Assembly (NCBI GenBank): GCA_900016675.1
Contig: LN483070.1
Coordinates: 1,426,001-1,490,000, forward strand
Direction: 5' to 3'
Length of the DNA stretch: 64,000 nucleotides
Origin: Arthrobacter saudimassiliensis
Lineage (GTDB): Bacteria; Actinomycetota; Actinomycetes; Actinomycetales; Micrococcaceae
The notes beneath the pieces are model-generated. The model saw only the letters and a list, made by a program, of their open reading frames with translations, had not been told where the DNA came from and ran no database searches. Of the stretch, positions 52,202-61,589 are shown piece after piece; the first letter of the stretch is position 1, and each line of letters begins with the position of its first letter. The position numbers and the translations under genes were made by a program.

Positions 52202-54286
52202 ATGAGTCTTGCGCAGGACATCAATCGAGTAGTGGCGCCCTTCGAGGTCATCAGCGAATACAGCCCCGCCGGCGACCAGCCGACGGCCATCAAGGAGCTC
52301 GCCGAGCGGATCCAGGCGGGGGAGAAGGACGTCGTGCTGATGGGTGCCACCGGCACCGGCAAGTCGGCGACGACGGCGTGGCTGGTGGAGCAGGTGCAGC
52401 GCCCCACCCTGGTGCTGGTGCAGAACAAGACGCTCGCCGCGCAGCTGGCCAATGAGTTCCGCGAGCTGCTGCCGAACAACGCCGTCGAGTACTTCGTCTC
52501 GTACTACGACTACTACCAGCCCGAAGCGTACGTTCCGCAGACGGACACCTACATCGAGAAGGACTCCTCCATCAATGAGGAGGTGGAGCGGCTGCGCCAC
52601 TCCGCGACCAACGCCCTGCTCACCCGCCGCGACGTGCTCGTCGTCGCCACCGTCTCCTGCATCTACGGCCTCGGCACGCCCGAGGAGTACATCAAGGCGA
52701 TGGTGACCCTGCGCCGCGGCCAGGAGATGAACCGCGACGACCTGCTGCGCCAGTTCGTGGCCATGCAGTACACCCGCAACGACATGGACTTCCACCGCGG
52801 GACCTTCCGGGTGCGCGGCGACACCGTGGAGATCATCCCGATGTACGAGGAGCTCGCCATCCGGGTGGAGTTCTTCGGCGACGAGATCGAGTCGATCCAC
52901 ACCCTGCACCCGCTGACCGGCGAGATCATCCGCGAAGAGGAGGAGATGTACGTCTTCCCCGCCTCGCACTACGTCGCCGGTCCGGACCGGATGAACCGCG
53001 CCATCCGCGCCATCGAGGACGAGCTGCAGCAGCGCCTGGCCGAGCTGGAGTCGCAGAACAAGCTGGTCGAGGCGCAGCGGCTGCGCATGCGCACCACCTA
53101 CGACCTCGAGATGATGCAGCAGATGGGCTTCTGCAACGGCATCGAGAACTACTCGCGCTTCATCGACGGGCGCGGCCCGGGCACCGCCCCGCACTGCCTG
53201 CTGGACTATTTCCCGGACGACTTCCTGCTGGTGGTCGACGAGTCGCACGTGACCATCCCGCAGATCGGCGCCATGTACGAGGGCGACATGTCCCGCAAGC
53301 GCACCCTGGTCGAGCACGGCTTCCGCCTGCCGTCGGCCATGGACAACCGGCCGCTGAAGTGGGACGAGTTCCTCGAGCGGATCGGGCAGACGGTGTACCT
53401 GTCCGCCACGCCGGGCAAGTACGAGCTGAGCAAGTCCGACGGCGTGGTGCAGCAGATCATCCGACCCACCGGGCTGGTGGACCCGGAGGTCGTGGTCAAG
53501 CCCAGCAAGGGCCAGATCGACGACCTGCTGGGCGAGATCCGCACCCGCGTCGAGCGGGACGAGCGGGTGCTGGTCACCACGCTGACCAAGCGGATGGCGG
53601 AGGACCTCACGGGCTACCTCCTGGAGCACGGGGTCAAGGTCGAGTACCTGCACTCCGACGTCGACACCCTGCGCCGCGTGGAACTGCTGCGCGAGCTGCG
53701 CATGGGCACGTTCGACGTGCTGGTGGGCATCAACCTGCTCCGCGAGGGCCTGGACCTGCCCGAGGTGTCGCTGGTGAGCATCCTCGACGCCGACAAGGAG
53801 GGCTTCCTGCGCTCCTCGACCTCGCTGATCCAGACCATCGGCCGTGCGGCGCGAAACGTCTCCGGCCAGGTGCACATGTACGCCGACCGGATCACCGATT
53901 CGATGGCCCACGCCATCGACGAGACCAACCGCCGTCGGGAAATCCAGATCGCCTACAACAAGGAACACGGCGTCGACCCGCAGCCGCTGCGCAAGCGGAT
54001 CGCCGACATCACCGACCAGCTGGCCCGCGAGGACGCCGACACCAAGGCGCTGCTCGAGGAGGCCGCGAAGAAGGGCAAGGGCGCCAAGGGCAAGGGCAAG
54101 GGGGTCCGGAAGGACGGGCTGGCCGCGGCGCCGGCCGAGGACCTCACCGCCCTGATTGCGCAGATGACCGAGCAGATGCACGCTGCGGCGGCCGAACTGC
54201 AGTTCGAGGTGGCCGCCCGGATCCGCGACGAGGTGGGCGAGCTGAAGAAGGAACTGCGGCAGATGCAGTCCGCCGGACACGCCTGA
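52202..54286 (+). CDS. uvrB: UvrABC excinuclease subunit B
   Basis: This 694-aa damage-verification helicase of nucleotide excision repair has Walker [11 protein letters not shown] (47-56). The beta-hairpin that inserts into DNA lies in [20 protein letters not shown]. Other motifs are the DEAD-type [34 protein letters not shown] and the motif [11 protein letters not shown] Lys/Gly-rich linker (about 617-635) leads to the C-terminal UVR motif ([20 protein letters not shown]) that binds UvrC. It partners with UvrA and UvrC encoded elsewhere. It directly follows coaE, a conserved actinobacterial neighbour. Confidence 0.98.
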   Translation: MSLAQDINRVVAPFEVISEYSPAGDQPTAIKELAERIQAGEKDVVLMGATGTGKSATTAWLVEQVQRPTLVLVQNKTLAAQLANEFRELLPNNAVEYFVSYYDYYQPEAYVPQTDTYIEKDSSINEEVERLRHSATNALLTRRDVLVVATVSCIYGLGTPEEYIKAMVTLRRGQEMNRDDLLRQFVAMQYTRNDMDFHRGTFRVRGDTVEIIPMYEELAIRVEFFGDEIESIHTLHPLTGEIIREEEEMYVFPASHYVAGPDRMNRAIRAIEDELQQRLAELESQNKLVEAQRLRMRTTYDLEMMQQMGFCNGIENYSRFIDGRGPGTAPHCLLDYFPDDFLLVVDESHVTIPQIGAMYEGDMSRKRTLVEHGFRLPSAMDNRPLKWDEFLERIGQTVYLSATPGKYELSKSDGVVQQIIRPTGLVDPEVVVKPSKGQIDDLLGEIRTRVERDERVLVTTLTKRMAEDLTGYLLEHGVKVEYLHSDVDTLRRVELLRELRMGTFDVLVGINLLREGLDLPEVSLVSILDADKEGFLRSSTSLIQTIGRAARNVSGQVHMYADRITDSMAHAIDETNRRREIQIAYNKEHGVDPQPLRKRIADITDQLAREDADTKALLEEAAKKGKGAKGKGKGVRKDGLAAAPAEDLTALIAQMTEQMHAAAAELQFEVAARIRDEVGELKKELRQMQSAGHA

Positions 54287-54291
54287 CGGGT

Positions 54292-54325
54292 TCCCGACGG
54301 CGGGGGCGGACTTCCGCCGTCGGGA
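54292..54325 (+). terminator. uvrB terminator-like hairpin
   Basis: TCCCGACGGCGG pairs with CCGCCGTCGGGA (12 bp) a few bases after the uvrB stop. No T-run. Confidence 0.6.
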
Positions 54326-54400
54326 CCCCTCCGGCGGCTTCGGGTATATGCTGCTGGGCGGCGGAGAACCGGTTTCCGCATGAAAGGTAATCCAGAACAT

Positions 54401-55630
54401 ATGCCCGCTTTACCCGTCGCCTTCGAGGTCGGCACCTTCATCGTCCTGGGGCTAGTGCTCCTCTTCGACCTGCTGCTGGTCGTCAAGCGGCCCCACGAGC
54501 CTTCCATGAAGGAGGCCGGGCTGTGGGTCGCGTTCTATGTGGGGCTGGCACTGGTCTTCGCCCTGATGATGTTCATCTTCACCGGCGCCGAGTACGGCAG
54601 CCAGTTCATTGCCGGCTGGGTCACCGAGTACAGCCTGAGCATCGACAACCTGTTCGTGTTCATCATCATCATGGCCCGCTTCTCGGTACCCCGGAAGTTC
54701 CAGCAGGAAGTGCTGATGTTCGGCATCATCATTGCGCTGATCCTGCGCGGCATCTTCATCCTCATCGGTGCCGCCGTGATCGAGAACTTCAGCTGGGTGT
54801 TCTACATCTTCGGCGCGTTCCTGCTCTGGACCGCGTGGAAGCAGGCGCGCGACGAAGGTGAGGACGAGGAAGAGGGCAGCAACCCGCTGGTCAGCCGCCT
54901 GCAGCGCGTGCTGCCGATGACCGAGAAGTTCGACGAGGGAAAGATCCGCACCGTGGTCGACGGGCGCAAGGTCTTCACCCCGATGCTGATCGTCTTCATC
55001 ACCATCGGCATGACCGACCTGCTGTTCGCCGTCGACTCCATTCCGGCCATCTTCGGCCTCACCCAGAGCGCCTTCATCGTCTTCACCGCGAACATCTTCG
55101 CCCTGATGGGCCTCCGCCAGCTCTACTTCCTGCTCGGCGGCATGATGAACCGTCTGATCTACCTCAAGCACGGCCTGTCGGTGATCCTGGCGTTCATCGG
55201 CGTCAAGCTCATCCTGCACGCCATGCACGTGAACGAGCTGCCCTTCATCAACGGCGGTGAGCACATCGAGTGGGCGCCGGAGATCCCGACCTTCGTCTCC
55301 CTCGGCGTGATTGTCGGCACCATCGTCATCGCCACCCTCGCCAGCCTGCTCAGCCCCAAGGCCAAGGCGATGCACGCCGTCGCTTCCCTCGAGGAGGCCC
55401 TGGCGGTGTACCGGACGCTTGGCGAGGACGCCTCCAAGGAGGAGAAGGTCCAGGCGTACGACGCCGTGACCGACACCTACCGGGCCGCCGCCGCCGCGAC
55501 CGACGGGCAGGCCGACGTCGAGATGCCCGAGATCACCCAGGAAGCCCGGGCACGGTTCCGCGCCAACGACCCGCGCTCCGATGAGCCGCGCGGGGACGCC
55601 GCCGGCGCCGAGGGCGAGGCCCGGCAGTAG
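54401..55630 (+). CDS. TerC family membrane protein
   Basis: This 409-aa integral membrane protein of the TerC/Alx family is associated with tellurite resistance and, in relatives, Mn2+ efflux. Signature segments are EYSLSIDNLFVFIIIMARF in the third helix and TDLLFAVDSIPAIFGLTQ in the seventh, each with the conserved Asp near membrane centre. The segment WKQARDEGEDEEEGSNPLV is a cytoplasmic acidic loop. The last 80 residues form a charged, Ala-rich tail. ATG at 54401 is used; an ATG at 54380 would add seven residues. The final 98 bp overlap, on the opposite strand, the glycosyltransferase at 55533. Confidence 0.93.
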   Translation: MPALPVAFEVGTFIVLGLVLLFDLLLVVKRPHEPSMKEAGLWVAFYVGLALVFALMMFIFTGAEYGSQFIAGWVTEYSLSIDNLFVFIIIMARFSVPRKFQQEVLMFGIIIALILRGIFILIGAAVIENFSWVFYIFGAFLLWTAWKQARDEGEDEEEGSNPLVSRLQRVLPMTEKFDEGKIRTVVDGRKVFTPMLIVFITIGMTDLLFAVDSIPAIFGLTQSAFIVFTANIFALMGLRQLYFLLGGMMNRLIYLKHGLSVILAFIGVKLILHAMHVNELPFINGGEHIEWAPEIPTFVSLGVIVGTIVIATLASLLSPKAKAMHAVASLEEALAVYRTLGEDASKEEKVQAYDAVTDTYRAAAAATDGQADVEMPEITQEARARFRANDPRSDEPRGDAAGAEGEARQ

Positions 55631-56642
55631 CGGGTGCCGGCGCCGCGGCACCCGCGCGTATTCCATAGCGCCGGCGTGCGTACCCGCCGTAGAGCATCCC
55701 GTACAGCCGCGGTGACGCCTTCAGGAGCAGCCCTGCTGCCCCGATGACGGGCGCAGCACGGACAGCGGGGATAACCGTCCGCCAGGGCAGGAGCCGGGCC
55801 GCATCTGCGGCCCGGCTCCGTTCGTATGGATCGGCCGCCACCGACGCCGTCTGCGCGGTGAGCAGGCGCATCAGGGTCAGCACGGCGCAGTAGGGGCCGG
55901 TGAACGGCCCGGACCGGAATTCCTCCGCGAGGTGGGCTTCAAGGTGCCGCAGGGCGGCCTGGAAATCCGCCTCGGACCCCGCCGAGGCCCAGGTGAGGCC
56001 GCCGGGGGAAATCCGATACCGCACCAACGCCTCGGGCACGAGGCTCACCTGCGCGGAACGGGCATAGACGGCCAGCAGCAGCGCAAGGTCCTCGAACCGT
56101 CGCGGGCCCTCGGGGAACCGCAGGTCCTCCAGCAGGGGAAGCGGCACCAGCTTGTCCCACGGAAAAAGGGTCAGCCGGCCCCGCATTGCGTCCCGCACCG
56201 CGCCCGCCCCGGGCAGGAGAGTGGCGGGAGGCGTGCGGGCGGCCGTGCCGCCGTCGGGCAAGACCACCTGGTGGCCGCAGACCGCCACCGTCCCCGGGGC
56301 GGCGGCCGCGGCGTCGTGCAGGGTCGCCAGGAAGCCCGGCAGGTATTCATCGTCGGCGTCCAGGAAGGCTGCATAGCTGCCCCGGGCGGCGTCGATGCCG
56401 TGATTGCGGGCCGCCCCGACGCCGACGTTCCGGGCCAGCGGAAGGACCCGCAGCCTCCCGTCGGAGGCCGCCAGGCGGCGGGCGCAGGCGAGGCTGCCGT
56501 CCGTCGACGCGTCATCCACGATGAGCAGTTCGAAGTCTGCGAACGTCTGGGCCTGCACGCTCGCGACGGCCCGTTCCAGGCTGGCAGCCGCGTTATGACA
56601 GGGCAGGATAATGGTGATTTCCGGGTTCCGGCTCGCCTCCAT
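55533..56642 (-). CDS. Family 2 glycosyltransferase (surface glycosylation cluster)
   Basis: This 369-aa GT2 enzyme has an N-terminal GT-A domain: ITIILPCHNAAASLERAV, LLIVDDASTDGSLA, and the metal-binding AAFLDADDEYLPGF at about 91-104. The remaining part lacks clear membrane helices. After YGGYARRRYGIR near residue 328 the last 40 residues are Ala/Pro/Arg-rich low-complexity sequence. They run through the terC terminator and antisense to terC, so they are probably a late extension rather than conserved fold. It starts inside the 3' end of the GT-C gene (50-bp overlap), so it is the last gene of the gtrB-gtrA-GT-C operon. Acceptor unknown. Confidence 0.83.
   Translation of the reverse strand: MEASRNPEITIILPCHNAAASLERAVASVQAQTFADFELLIVDDASTDGSLACARRLAASDGRLRVLPLARNVGVGAARNHGIDAARGSYAAFLDADDEYLPGFLATLHDAAAAAPGTVAVCGHQVVLPDGGTAARTPPATLLPGAGAVRDAMRGRLTLFPWDKLVPLPLLEDLRFPEGPRRFEDLALLLAVYARSAQVSLVPEALVRYRISPGGLTWASAGSEADFQAALRHLEAHLAEEFRSGPFTGPYCAVLTLMRLLTAQTASVAADPYERSRAADAARLLPWRTVIPAVRAAPVIGAAGLLLKASPRLYGMLYGGYARRRYGIRAGAAAPAPATAGPRPRRRRRPRAAHRSAGRWRGTVPGLPG
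55630..55655 (+). terminator. terC terminator-like hairpin inside the opposing GT2 frame
   Basis: GCGGGTGCCG pairs with CGGCACCCGC (10 bp) around GCGCCG, beginning at the last base of the terC stop codon. It encodes the Ala/Pro-rich tail of the convergent GT2. Confidence 0.55.
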
Positions 56643-58539
56643 ACTCCATGGAAACCGGATCCTGCTGCCGCCTCCAGCGATTGGAGCCGGCGGTGCCGGG
56701 GGAGTGACGCATGAGTCCGCTGTGTCTGCGGGGCGCGCGGCCCTGGGGTGCTCCGAAGGCTCCTCCGACTGTGGCCGCGGCCAGGACGATGATCAGAGGA
56801 AGATAGAGGTACAGGTACCGTGACCTTCCTTCAAAGAGCAGCAGGAAGACGAGGAGCCCCAGCAACGCCACGCGCATCACGATGAGCGGGGTGGCGTACA
56901 GCCTGGGACTGCGCAGGAATAACGGTGCCGCCAGCAGCACCAGCAGGACCAGCCAGGCGGCCTGCCAGAACCCCACCAGCAGCCCGTAATGCTCCTGCTC
57001 GAATCCGTAGTAGGACTGGATGTACCGGCTGAAGTCGTCCTCGGCGACAAAGGGCCAGTCCTTGGCCAGACCCTCTCCCCAGAGGAAGAAGGAGCCGTCG
57101 CCCACAATCCACGTGAGCTTCTCGCTCAGGAAGGTGACGTAGCCGGGCAGGCCCATGGCCTGCACCCGGTCGGCGTAGGCGTCGAGCCCCTGTTCGAACC
57201 GGTCTTCGGGTGCCGTCGCGCTGGTCTCGTGCAGATCGGCGTCGTTGTAGGCCCCGTACCAGGTGTTGTAGGGACCCTCCTGCGTCTGGGCCCCGAGCTT
57301 CAGGTAGTGGGTGGGAGGGAAGGCATCCTTGTTGTCGGCCAGGTCAAAGGCGAACAGGTCGGAGGAGTCCACGGCGGTGGTGTAGGCGTACGAGGACCCG
57401 AGGAAGGCGCCTCCGGCGACGGCGGCGGCGGCGAGCGCCCGCAGCCAGGTGCGGGGTGGGCGCTTCCGCATCAGGAGGACGGCGCCGACGGCGGCCACCG
57501 GGACGAAGATGACGGTCGGCTTGATGCTGTAACCGACAAAGGACGTCAGGCCGATCGCTGCCCAGACACAGACAGCCCCCACGGGGCTGCGGAGCTGCCT
57601 CTGGAGGAGCCAGAGGTATACCAGGAGGATCGGAAAGACGAGTCCCAGCGTGTCCGAGTAAGGGACCATGATCCACGGCGAGAGCACCAGGAAGGCGAAC
57701 GAGAAAGGCAGCGTCATCACTGCCACGGTCTCATTGGCGGCCCGGCTGGCCACCAGGTACGTCAATAGGGCGCCCAATGAGAGGGCGAGGCAGTTCAGCA
57801 CGACGCCGGCAAGCAGCAGGTCGCTCACTCCGCAGAGCATCACGAGTTTGAACCAGCCGGCCAGCAGCAGAGTGGTGAGGATGTTGTTGGGGAAGGACGG
57901 GAAGTAGGGCTCGGTGAGTACGTCGACGGATCCCGTTGCCAGGCGCTGGGCCGAATCCAGGATGAACCCGGCATCCCACCCCGGGGGAATCCTGACGGCG
58001 GAAGCGATGCGGACCTGGACGGTGAGGAACAGCGCGAGGGTCCCGGCCAGGAACAACGCCCTGCGGAACCTCCCCATGGCGAGGAACGCAGCCAGCCGTC
58101 CCGCCGCCCCGCGGAGCGCCGGCAGGAGAAACAGCAGCACTGCAGCGCCGGCCAGGACCGGGCCGTAGGCGTAGCGAAAGACACCGTACAGGGGTTCGAC
58201 CAGGTTCGCCGCCAAACCCCACAGCACCAGGACAGAGCAGACCATGGACACCGCGACGAGCGCAGGGCCCTGGCCCCGCCGGGCTGCTCCCGCGGCGGCG
58301 CGGGCCCGCATGCCCCGGAGGCACCGCACCAGGTCCGCCCACTGCGCGACGGCGAGGGCGGCCGCAAGTGAGCACAGCAGCTGGGCGGGGCGGTCCTGGC
58401 CCAGCCTGCCCAGCAGCAGGAACACGGCGGCCGCTGCGGCTGCCGCCGCGAGCAGCAGCACCGGTCGGCGCAGCTTCGGGTTCAGGCCGGTCGGCCGTAG
58501 CGCTGCGGCTGTGCGCGCCCCGTTTATCCGGTCTGTCAT
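56593..58539 (-). CDS. Polytopic GT-C-type glycosyltransferase
   Basis: This 648-aa membrane protein has about 12 hydrophobic helices, predicted to be a GT39/GT83-like lipid-linked-sugar glycosyltransferase. An extracytoplasmic acidic loop follows helix 4-5 (RIPPGWDAGFILDSAQRLATG, with the Asp typical of GT-C catalytic loops). A long soluble loop is at about 410-510 (NKDAFPPTHYLKLGAQTQEG) and FEGRSRYLYLYLPL comes before the last helix; R-x-R-Y-x-x-x-x-x-P resembles a GT39 signature. ATG at 58539 overlaps the GtrA stop (ATGA). It presumably uses the undecaprenyl-phosphate sugar made by the GtrB-like enzyme to decorate a wall polymer or protein. Confidence 0.82.
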   Translation of the reverse strand: MTDRINGARTAAALRPTGLNPKLRRPVLLLAAAAAAAAVFLLLGRLGQDRPAQLLCSLAAALAVAQWADLVRCLRGMRARAAAGAARRGQGPALVAVSMVCSVLVLWGLAANLVEPLYGVFRYAYGPVLAGAAVLLFLLPALRGAAGRLAAFLAMGRFRRALFLAGTLALFLTVQVRIASAVRIPPGWDAGFILDSAQRLATGSVDVLTEPYFPSFPNNILTTLLLAGWFKLVMLCGVSDLLLAGVVLNCLALSLGALLTYLVASRAANETVAVMTLPFSFAFLVLSPWIMVPYSDTLGLVFPILLVYLWLLQRQLRSPVGAVCVWAAIGLTSFVGYSIKPTVIFVPVAAVGAVLLMRKRPPRTWLRALAAAAVAGGAFLGSSYAYTTAVDSSDLFAFDLADNKDAFPPTHYLKLGAQTQEGPYNTWYGAYNDADLHETSATAPEDRFEQGLDAYADRVQAMGLPGYVTFLSEKLTWIVGDGSFFLWGEGLAKDWPFVAEDDFSRYIQSYYGFEQEHYGLLVGFWQAAWLVLLVLLAAPLFLRSPRLYATPLIVMRVALLGLLVFLLLFEGRSRYLYLYLPLIIVLAAATVGGAFGAPQGRAPRRHSGLMRHSPGTAGSNRWRRQQDPVSMEYGGEPEPGNHHYPALS

Positions 58540-58952
58540 GCTCTCCGCTCCCTGAACACCCAGGTCCGAAGCGCGGTGAAGGTGAAAAAGGCGACGAGGG
58601 TGACGGCGGCCAGCTGGGCCGGGATCGGGCCCAGCCCGGTCCCGGCCAGCAGCGCCTGCAGGATGGCCAGGTTCAGCAGATAGCCCGTCAGGGACACGGC
58701 AAGGAAACGAAGCAGCGCCGGCCCCCTGCCCTGGCGGTGCCGGAACGTCCACCGGCGGTTGACCGAGAAGGTGATGCCCAATCCGGTGAGGTAGGCGGCC
58801 GTCACGGCAAGCGACGGCTCCACGCCCCACACCGTGAGGACCGTGTACTCGGCAAACGTGACGACGTTGTTTCCGATTCCGGCTGCCAGGAAGACGAACG
58901 CCGACCACCGCAGCCCCGGGGCGCCCTGGCGGGCAGCCTGCCCCGTCGTCAC
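58536..58952 (-). CDS. GtrA-family membrane protein (putative lipid-linked sugar flippase)
   Basis: This 138-aa GtrA-like protein has four helices: FVFLAAGIGNNVVTFAEYTVL, SLAVTAAYLTGLGITFSVNRRWTF (with the family F-x-x-N-R-x-W-T-F motif), LRFLAVSLTGYLLNLAILQALL, and AAVTLVAFFTFTALRTWVFR. GtrA proteins are thought to flip undecaprenyl-phosphate-glucose across the membrane. The GTG start overlaps the GtrB-like stop by 4 bp, and its own stop overlaps the GT-C start by 4 bp, so three genes are tightly coupled. Confidence 0.92.
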   Translation of the reverse strand: MTTGQAARQGAPGLRWSAFVFLAAGIGNNVVTFAEYTVLTVWGVEPSLAVTAAYLTGLGITFSVNRRWTFRHRQGRGPALLRFLAVSLTGYLLNLAILQALLAGTGLGPIPAQLAAVTLVAFFTFTALRTWVFRERRA

Positions 58953-59986
58953 CGGCCCTCCGGCGTTCCTGCCGGGTGGTGCCCCTTCAGGCAGTACAGG
59001 GGCCGGTTCTGCACCTGTCTGTAGATCCTGCCGGTATAGCTGCCCAACAGGCCGAGCATGATGAGCTGAAGCCCGCCCACGAAGAGCACGCTGATGACGA
59101 TAAAGGCCCAGCCCGCGACCAGCAGCTGTGGAAAGAACAGTTTCTGGACGAGGACGTAGAGCACGCCCACCACGCTGAGCAGGGCTACGGCGTAGCCCAC
59201 GCGGCTGATGAGCGTGAGCGGGAAAGTGGAAAAGCCCAGGAAGCCGTCAGAGGCGACCTTGACCAGCTTGCGGAGCGAATAGTGCGATGTGCCCGCGTAC
59301 CGCTCGGGGCGGTCGAAGGGTACTGCGGTCTGGCTGAACCCCACGTAGCTGACCATGCCCCGCAGGAACCGGTCCTTTTCCTCAAACTTTTTCAGCTCCT
59401 CGACGACGCGACGGTCGAGGATGCGGAAGTCGCCGGTGTTTCGGGGAATGTCGACATCGGCCAACCGGTGCAGGAGCCGGTAGAAGATGTTGGCCGTGGC
59501 CTTCTTGAACCAGTTGTCCTGCCGTGTCCGCCGCTGGGCATAGGCCACATCGTATCCCTGCCGCCATTTGTCGATGAGCTGGACGCTCACTGCCGGCGGG
59601 TCCTGCAGATCGGCGTCCATGACGATGACCGCGTTGCCGGTTGCGGCGTCGAGCCCGGCGGTGATCGCGACCTGCTGTCCGTAGTTGCGGGCCAGATCCA
59701 GCACCACGATGCGCCGGTCCAGGTCCCTCAGCGCCAGGAGCCGGGGCAGGGAGTCGTCAGTGCTTCCGTCATTGACGAAGATCAGCTCGAGGTCGCAGTC
59801 GACCGGATCCATGGCGGTGCACAGCTCGGCGTGGAGCTTCGAAAGGTTGTCTGCCTCATTGAAGACCGGCAGGACGAAGGAGATTTTCGGCCTCCCGGTG
59901 CCCACCGGCCGTAGGGCTGCTGCCGGCTTCCCGAGGCGTGCGGGCTTCTGTTGATGGGCGGGAAGCTCGTGTTCGGAAACACTCAT
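58949..59986 (-). CDS. GtrB/DPM1-like polyprenyl-phosphate glycosyltransferase
   Basis: This 345-aa GT2 enzyme makes undecaprenyl-phosphate-linked sugar on the cytoplasmic side. The N-terminal 35 residues are polar. The catalytic domain follows with KISFVLPVFNEADNLSKL, ELIFVNDGSTDDSLP, LARNYGQQVAITAGLDAATG and the DxD motif VIVMDADLQDPP. Two helices near the C-terminus (VGYAVALLSVVGVLYVLV; WAFIVISVLFVGGLQLIMLGLLG) end in GRIYRQVQNRPLY, all standard for GtrB. AAAGGG precedes the ATG. First gene of the four-gene cluster; the 290 bp upstream show no clear promoter or other signal. Confidence 0.94.
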   Translation of the reverse strand: MSVSEHELPAHQQKPARLGKPAAALRPVGTGRPKISFVLPVFNEADNLSKLHAELCTAMDPVDCDLELIFVNDGSTDDSLPRLLALRDLDRRIVVLDLARNYGQQVAITAGLDAATGNAVIVMDADLQDPPAVSVQLIDKWRQGYDVAYAQRRTRQDNWFKKATANIFYRLLHRLADVDIPRNTGDFRILDRRVVEELKKFEEKDRFLRGMVSYVGFSQTAVPFDRPERYAGTSHYSLRKLVKVASDGFLGFSTFPLTLISRVGYAVALLSVVGVLYVLVQKLFFPQLLVAGWAFIVISVLFVGGLQLIMLGLLGSYTGRIYRQVQNRPLYCLKGHHPAGTPEGR

Positions 59987-60278
59987 ATCGGCCCTTTCCC
60001 TGAGCTCGGCACGGCTGCTGCCGAGGATGCTCGTTCAGGTGTTCCCCGCGGCTGGGCGGGGCCCGGTGCTGCTGCGGAAGGCAGCTGTGGGATGACTGCA
60101 CCGAGAGTGAAGCATCCCGGGCGGAGGGCACGCCAGCGGAAAGGCGCAGCACGCTGGTCTGCGGGCCAAGATTGCCCGGCAGCGGCGGCGACCGGGCATC
60201 CCTGAAGCTTGTGGCCGTCGTCCCGGGCGGCGGGGCCCGCCACGGACTGACCGCAGGGACCTGACCGGCAGGGGAGGC

Positions 60279-61589
60279 TCAGGCGCCGCCGCGCACCATC
60301 GACAGCAGCCGGGTGAAGATCGCCTCCCCGTCGTCGGCAATGCCGTCGTGGTGAAAGTCGGCGGTCTCCCAGACCTGGAGCCCGCGCACCGTCTCCGCGG
60401 TTTCCAGGGACAGGTCCCGGTCCACGTAGATGTCATCGCTGTAGACCGCCGCGGCCACCGGGACCTCGTTGCGCGTCAGCTGCGCCAGATCGTACAGCGG
60501 GGGCCAGTCATTCTTGTCGGCCAGCAGCCGGGCGGTCTCGGCCAGAGGCCGCAGCGCCGGATCCTCCTCGAAGTACCAGGGGTAGACCATTTCCCCCGTG
60601 AACAGCGGTTCGGCGGCATCGGGGCGGAACTGGGGATACGACTCCAGTACCCGCCAGGCGGCCCAGCCGGTGGCCCGGCCCTGGCCGTAGATGGACTCGT
60701 GCATGAGGGCGTAGAGCGGGTTGTCGGCCCGCTGCACCAGGGCGTGCACGGCGGTGAGGAAGGTGTCGGAGAGCCGGTCGCCGTCGGGGGTCGGCACGAA
60801 CGCCTCCTGGAGCAGGTAGTGCAGCCCGTCGATCCGGGTGTTGCCGCCCAGGAAGGAGCCGATCATCTGGAACCGGCGCACGGTCAGGCGTTCTCCGGAC
60901 GGCAGGTGTTCGGGCACCTGCTCCAGGTGCCGGGCAATGCGGGTGGTCAGGGCCCGGTCTTCGGGGTACTTCGCGAAATACTCGGCGTTGCGGGCCTCGA
61001 CCCGGCGGAAGGTGGCGTCATACACCCGGTCCGCCGCCCCCTCCAACGGCGCGAGTCCGCCGGTGATCAGCGACTCCTTCAGGCCCTCGGGGGCGAAGGA
61101 GAGGTAGGTGAGGGAACAGAACCCGCCGTAGCTCTGCCCGTAGATGGTCCACGGGTCCGAGCCCAGGGCTGCGCGGATCAGCTCGGCGTCGGCCACGATG
61201 GAGTCCGCGCGGAAGTGTGCCAGGTACTCCGCCTGGGCGCGGGCATCACCGCGCAGGGCCAGGGTCTGCCGGTTGGCGGGGGTGGAGAGCCCGGTGCCGC
61301 GCTGGTCCAGCATCAGGATGCGGAAGCTGCCGGCCGCGGCCTTGGTCCAGCCGCCGAACTGCAGCAGCCGGTTTCCCTTCCCGCCGGGGCCGCCCTGCAG
61401 ATACAGGAGCCACGGCAGCTTGTCCGCTTCAGCTTCGGTCAGGGCCGCATCGGAATACTCGCGGGCGAACACCGTGATGGTCTCGCCGTCGGGACTCCTG
61501 TGGTCCAGTGGCACGGTGAACCGGTGGTCCCGGACCCGCATGCCGCGGACCACGTACGGTGCGGAGGCGTCGTGCGGAACCGGGCTCAC
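60279..61589 (-). CDS. S33 peptidase / proline iminopeptidase-like alpha/beta hydrolase
   Basis: This 436-aa cytoplasmic hydrolase of the prolyl aminopeptidase family should release N-terminal proline from small peptides. It has YLQGGPGGKGN as the oxyanion-hole loop, MLDQRGTGLSTP, and the nucleophile S153 in IYGQSYGGFCSL. The size and cap domain (about 175-330) match the larger prolyl aminopeptidases found in actinobacteria. The late DFHHDGI segment carries a candidate catalytic His. GTG at 61589 overlaps the GNAT stop (GTGA), so the two genes are coupled. Confidence 0.9.
   Translation of the reverse strand: MSPVPHDASAPYVVRGMRVRDHRFTVPLDHRSPDGETITVFAREYSDAALTEAEADKLPWLLYLQGGPGGKGNRLLQFGGWTKAAAGSFRILMLDQRGTGLSTPANRQTLALRGDARAQAEYLAHFRADSIVADAELIRAALGSDPWTIYGQSYGGFCSLTYLSFAPEGLKESLITGGLAPLEGAADRVYDATFRRVEARNAEYFAKYPEDRALTTRIARHLEQVPEHLPSGERLTVRRFQMIGSFLGGNTRIDGLHYLLQEAFVPTPDGDRLSDTFLTAVHALVQRADNPLYALMHESIYGQGRATGWAAWRVLESYPQFRPDAAEPLFTGEMVYPWYFEEDPALRPLAETARLLADKNDWPPLYDLAQLTRNEVPVAAAVYSDDIYVDRDLSLETAETVRGLQVWETADFHHDGIADDGEAIFTRLLSMVRGGA

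Noticed and set aside
51407-54400. Minus-strand open frame of nearly 1000 codons opposite coaE and uvrB
   Set aside because: It is an antisense shadow of two firm genes; composition is His/Gly/Val rich with no domain motif.
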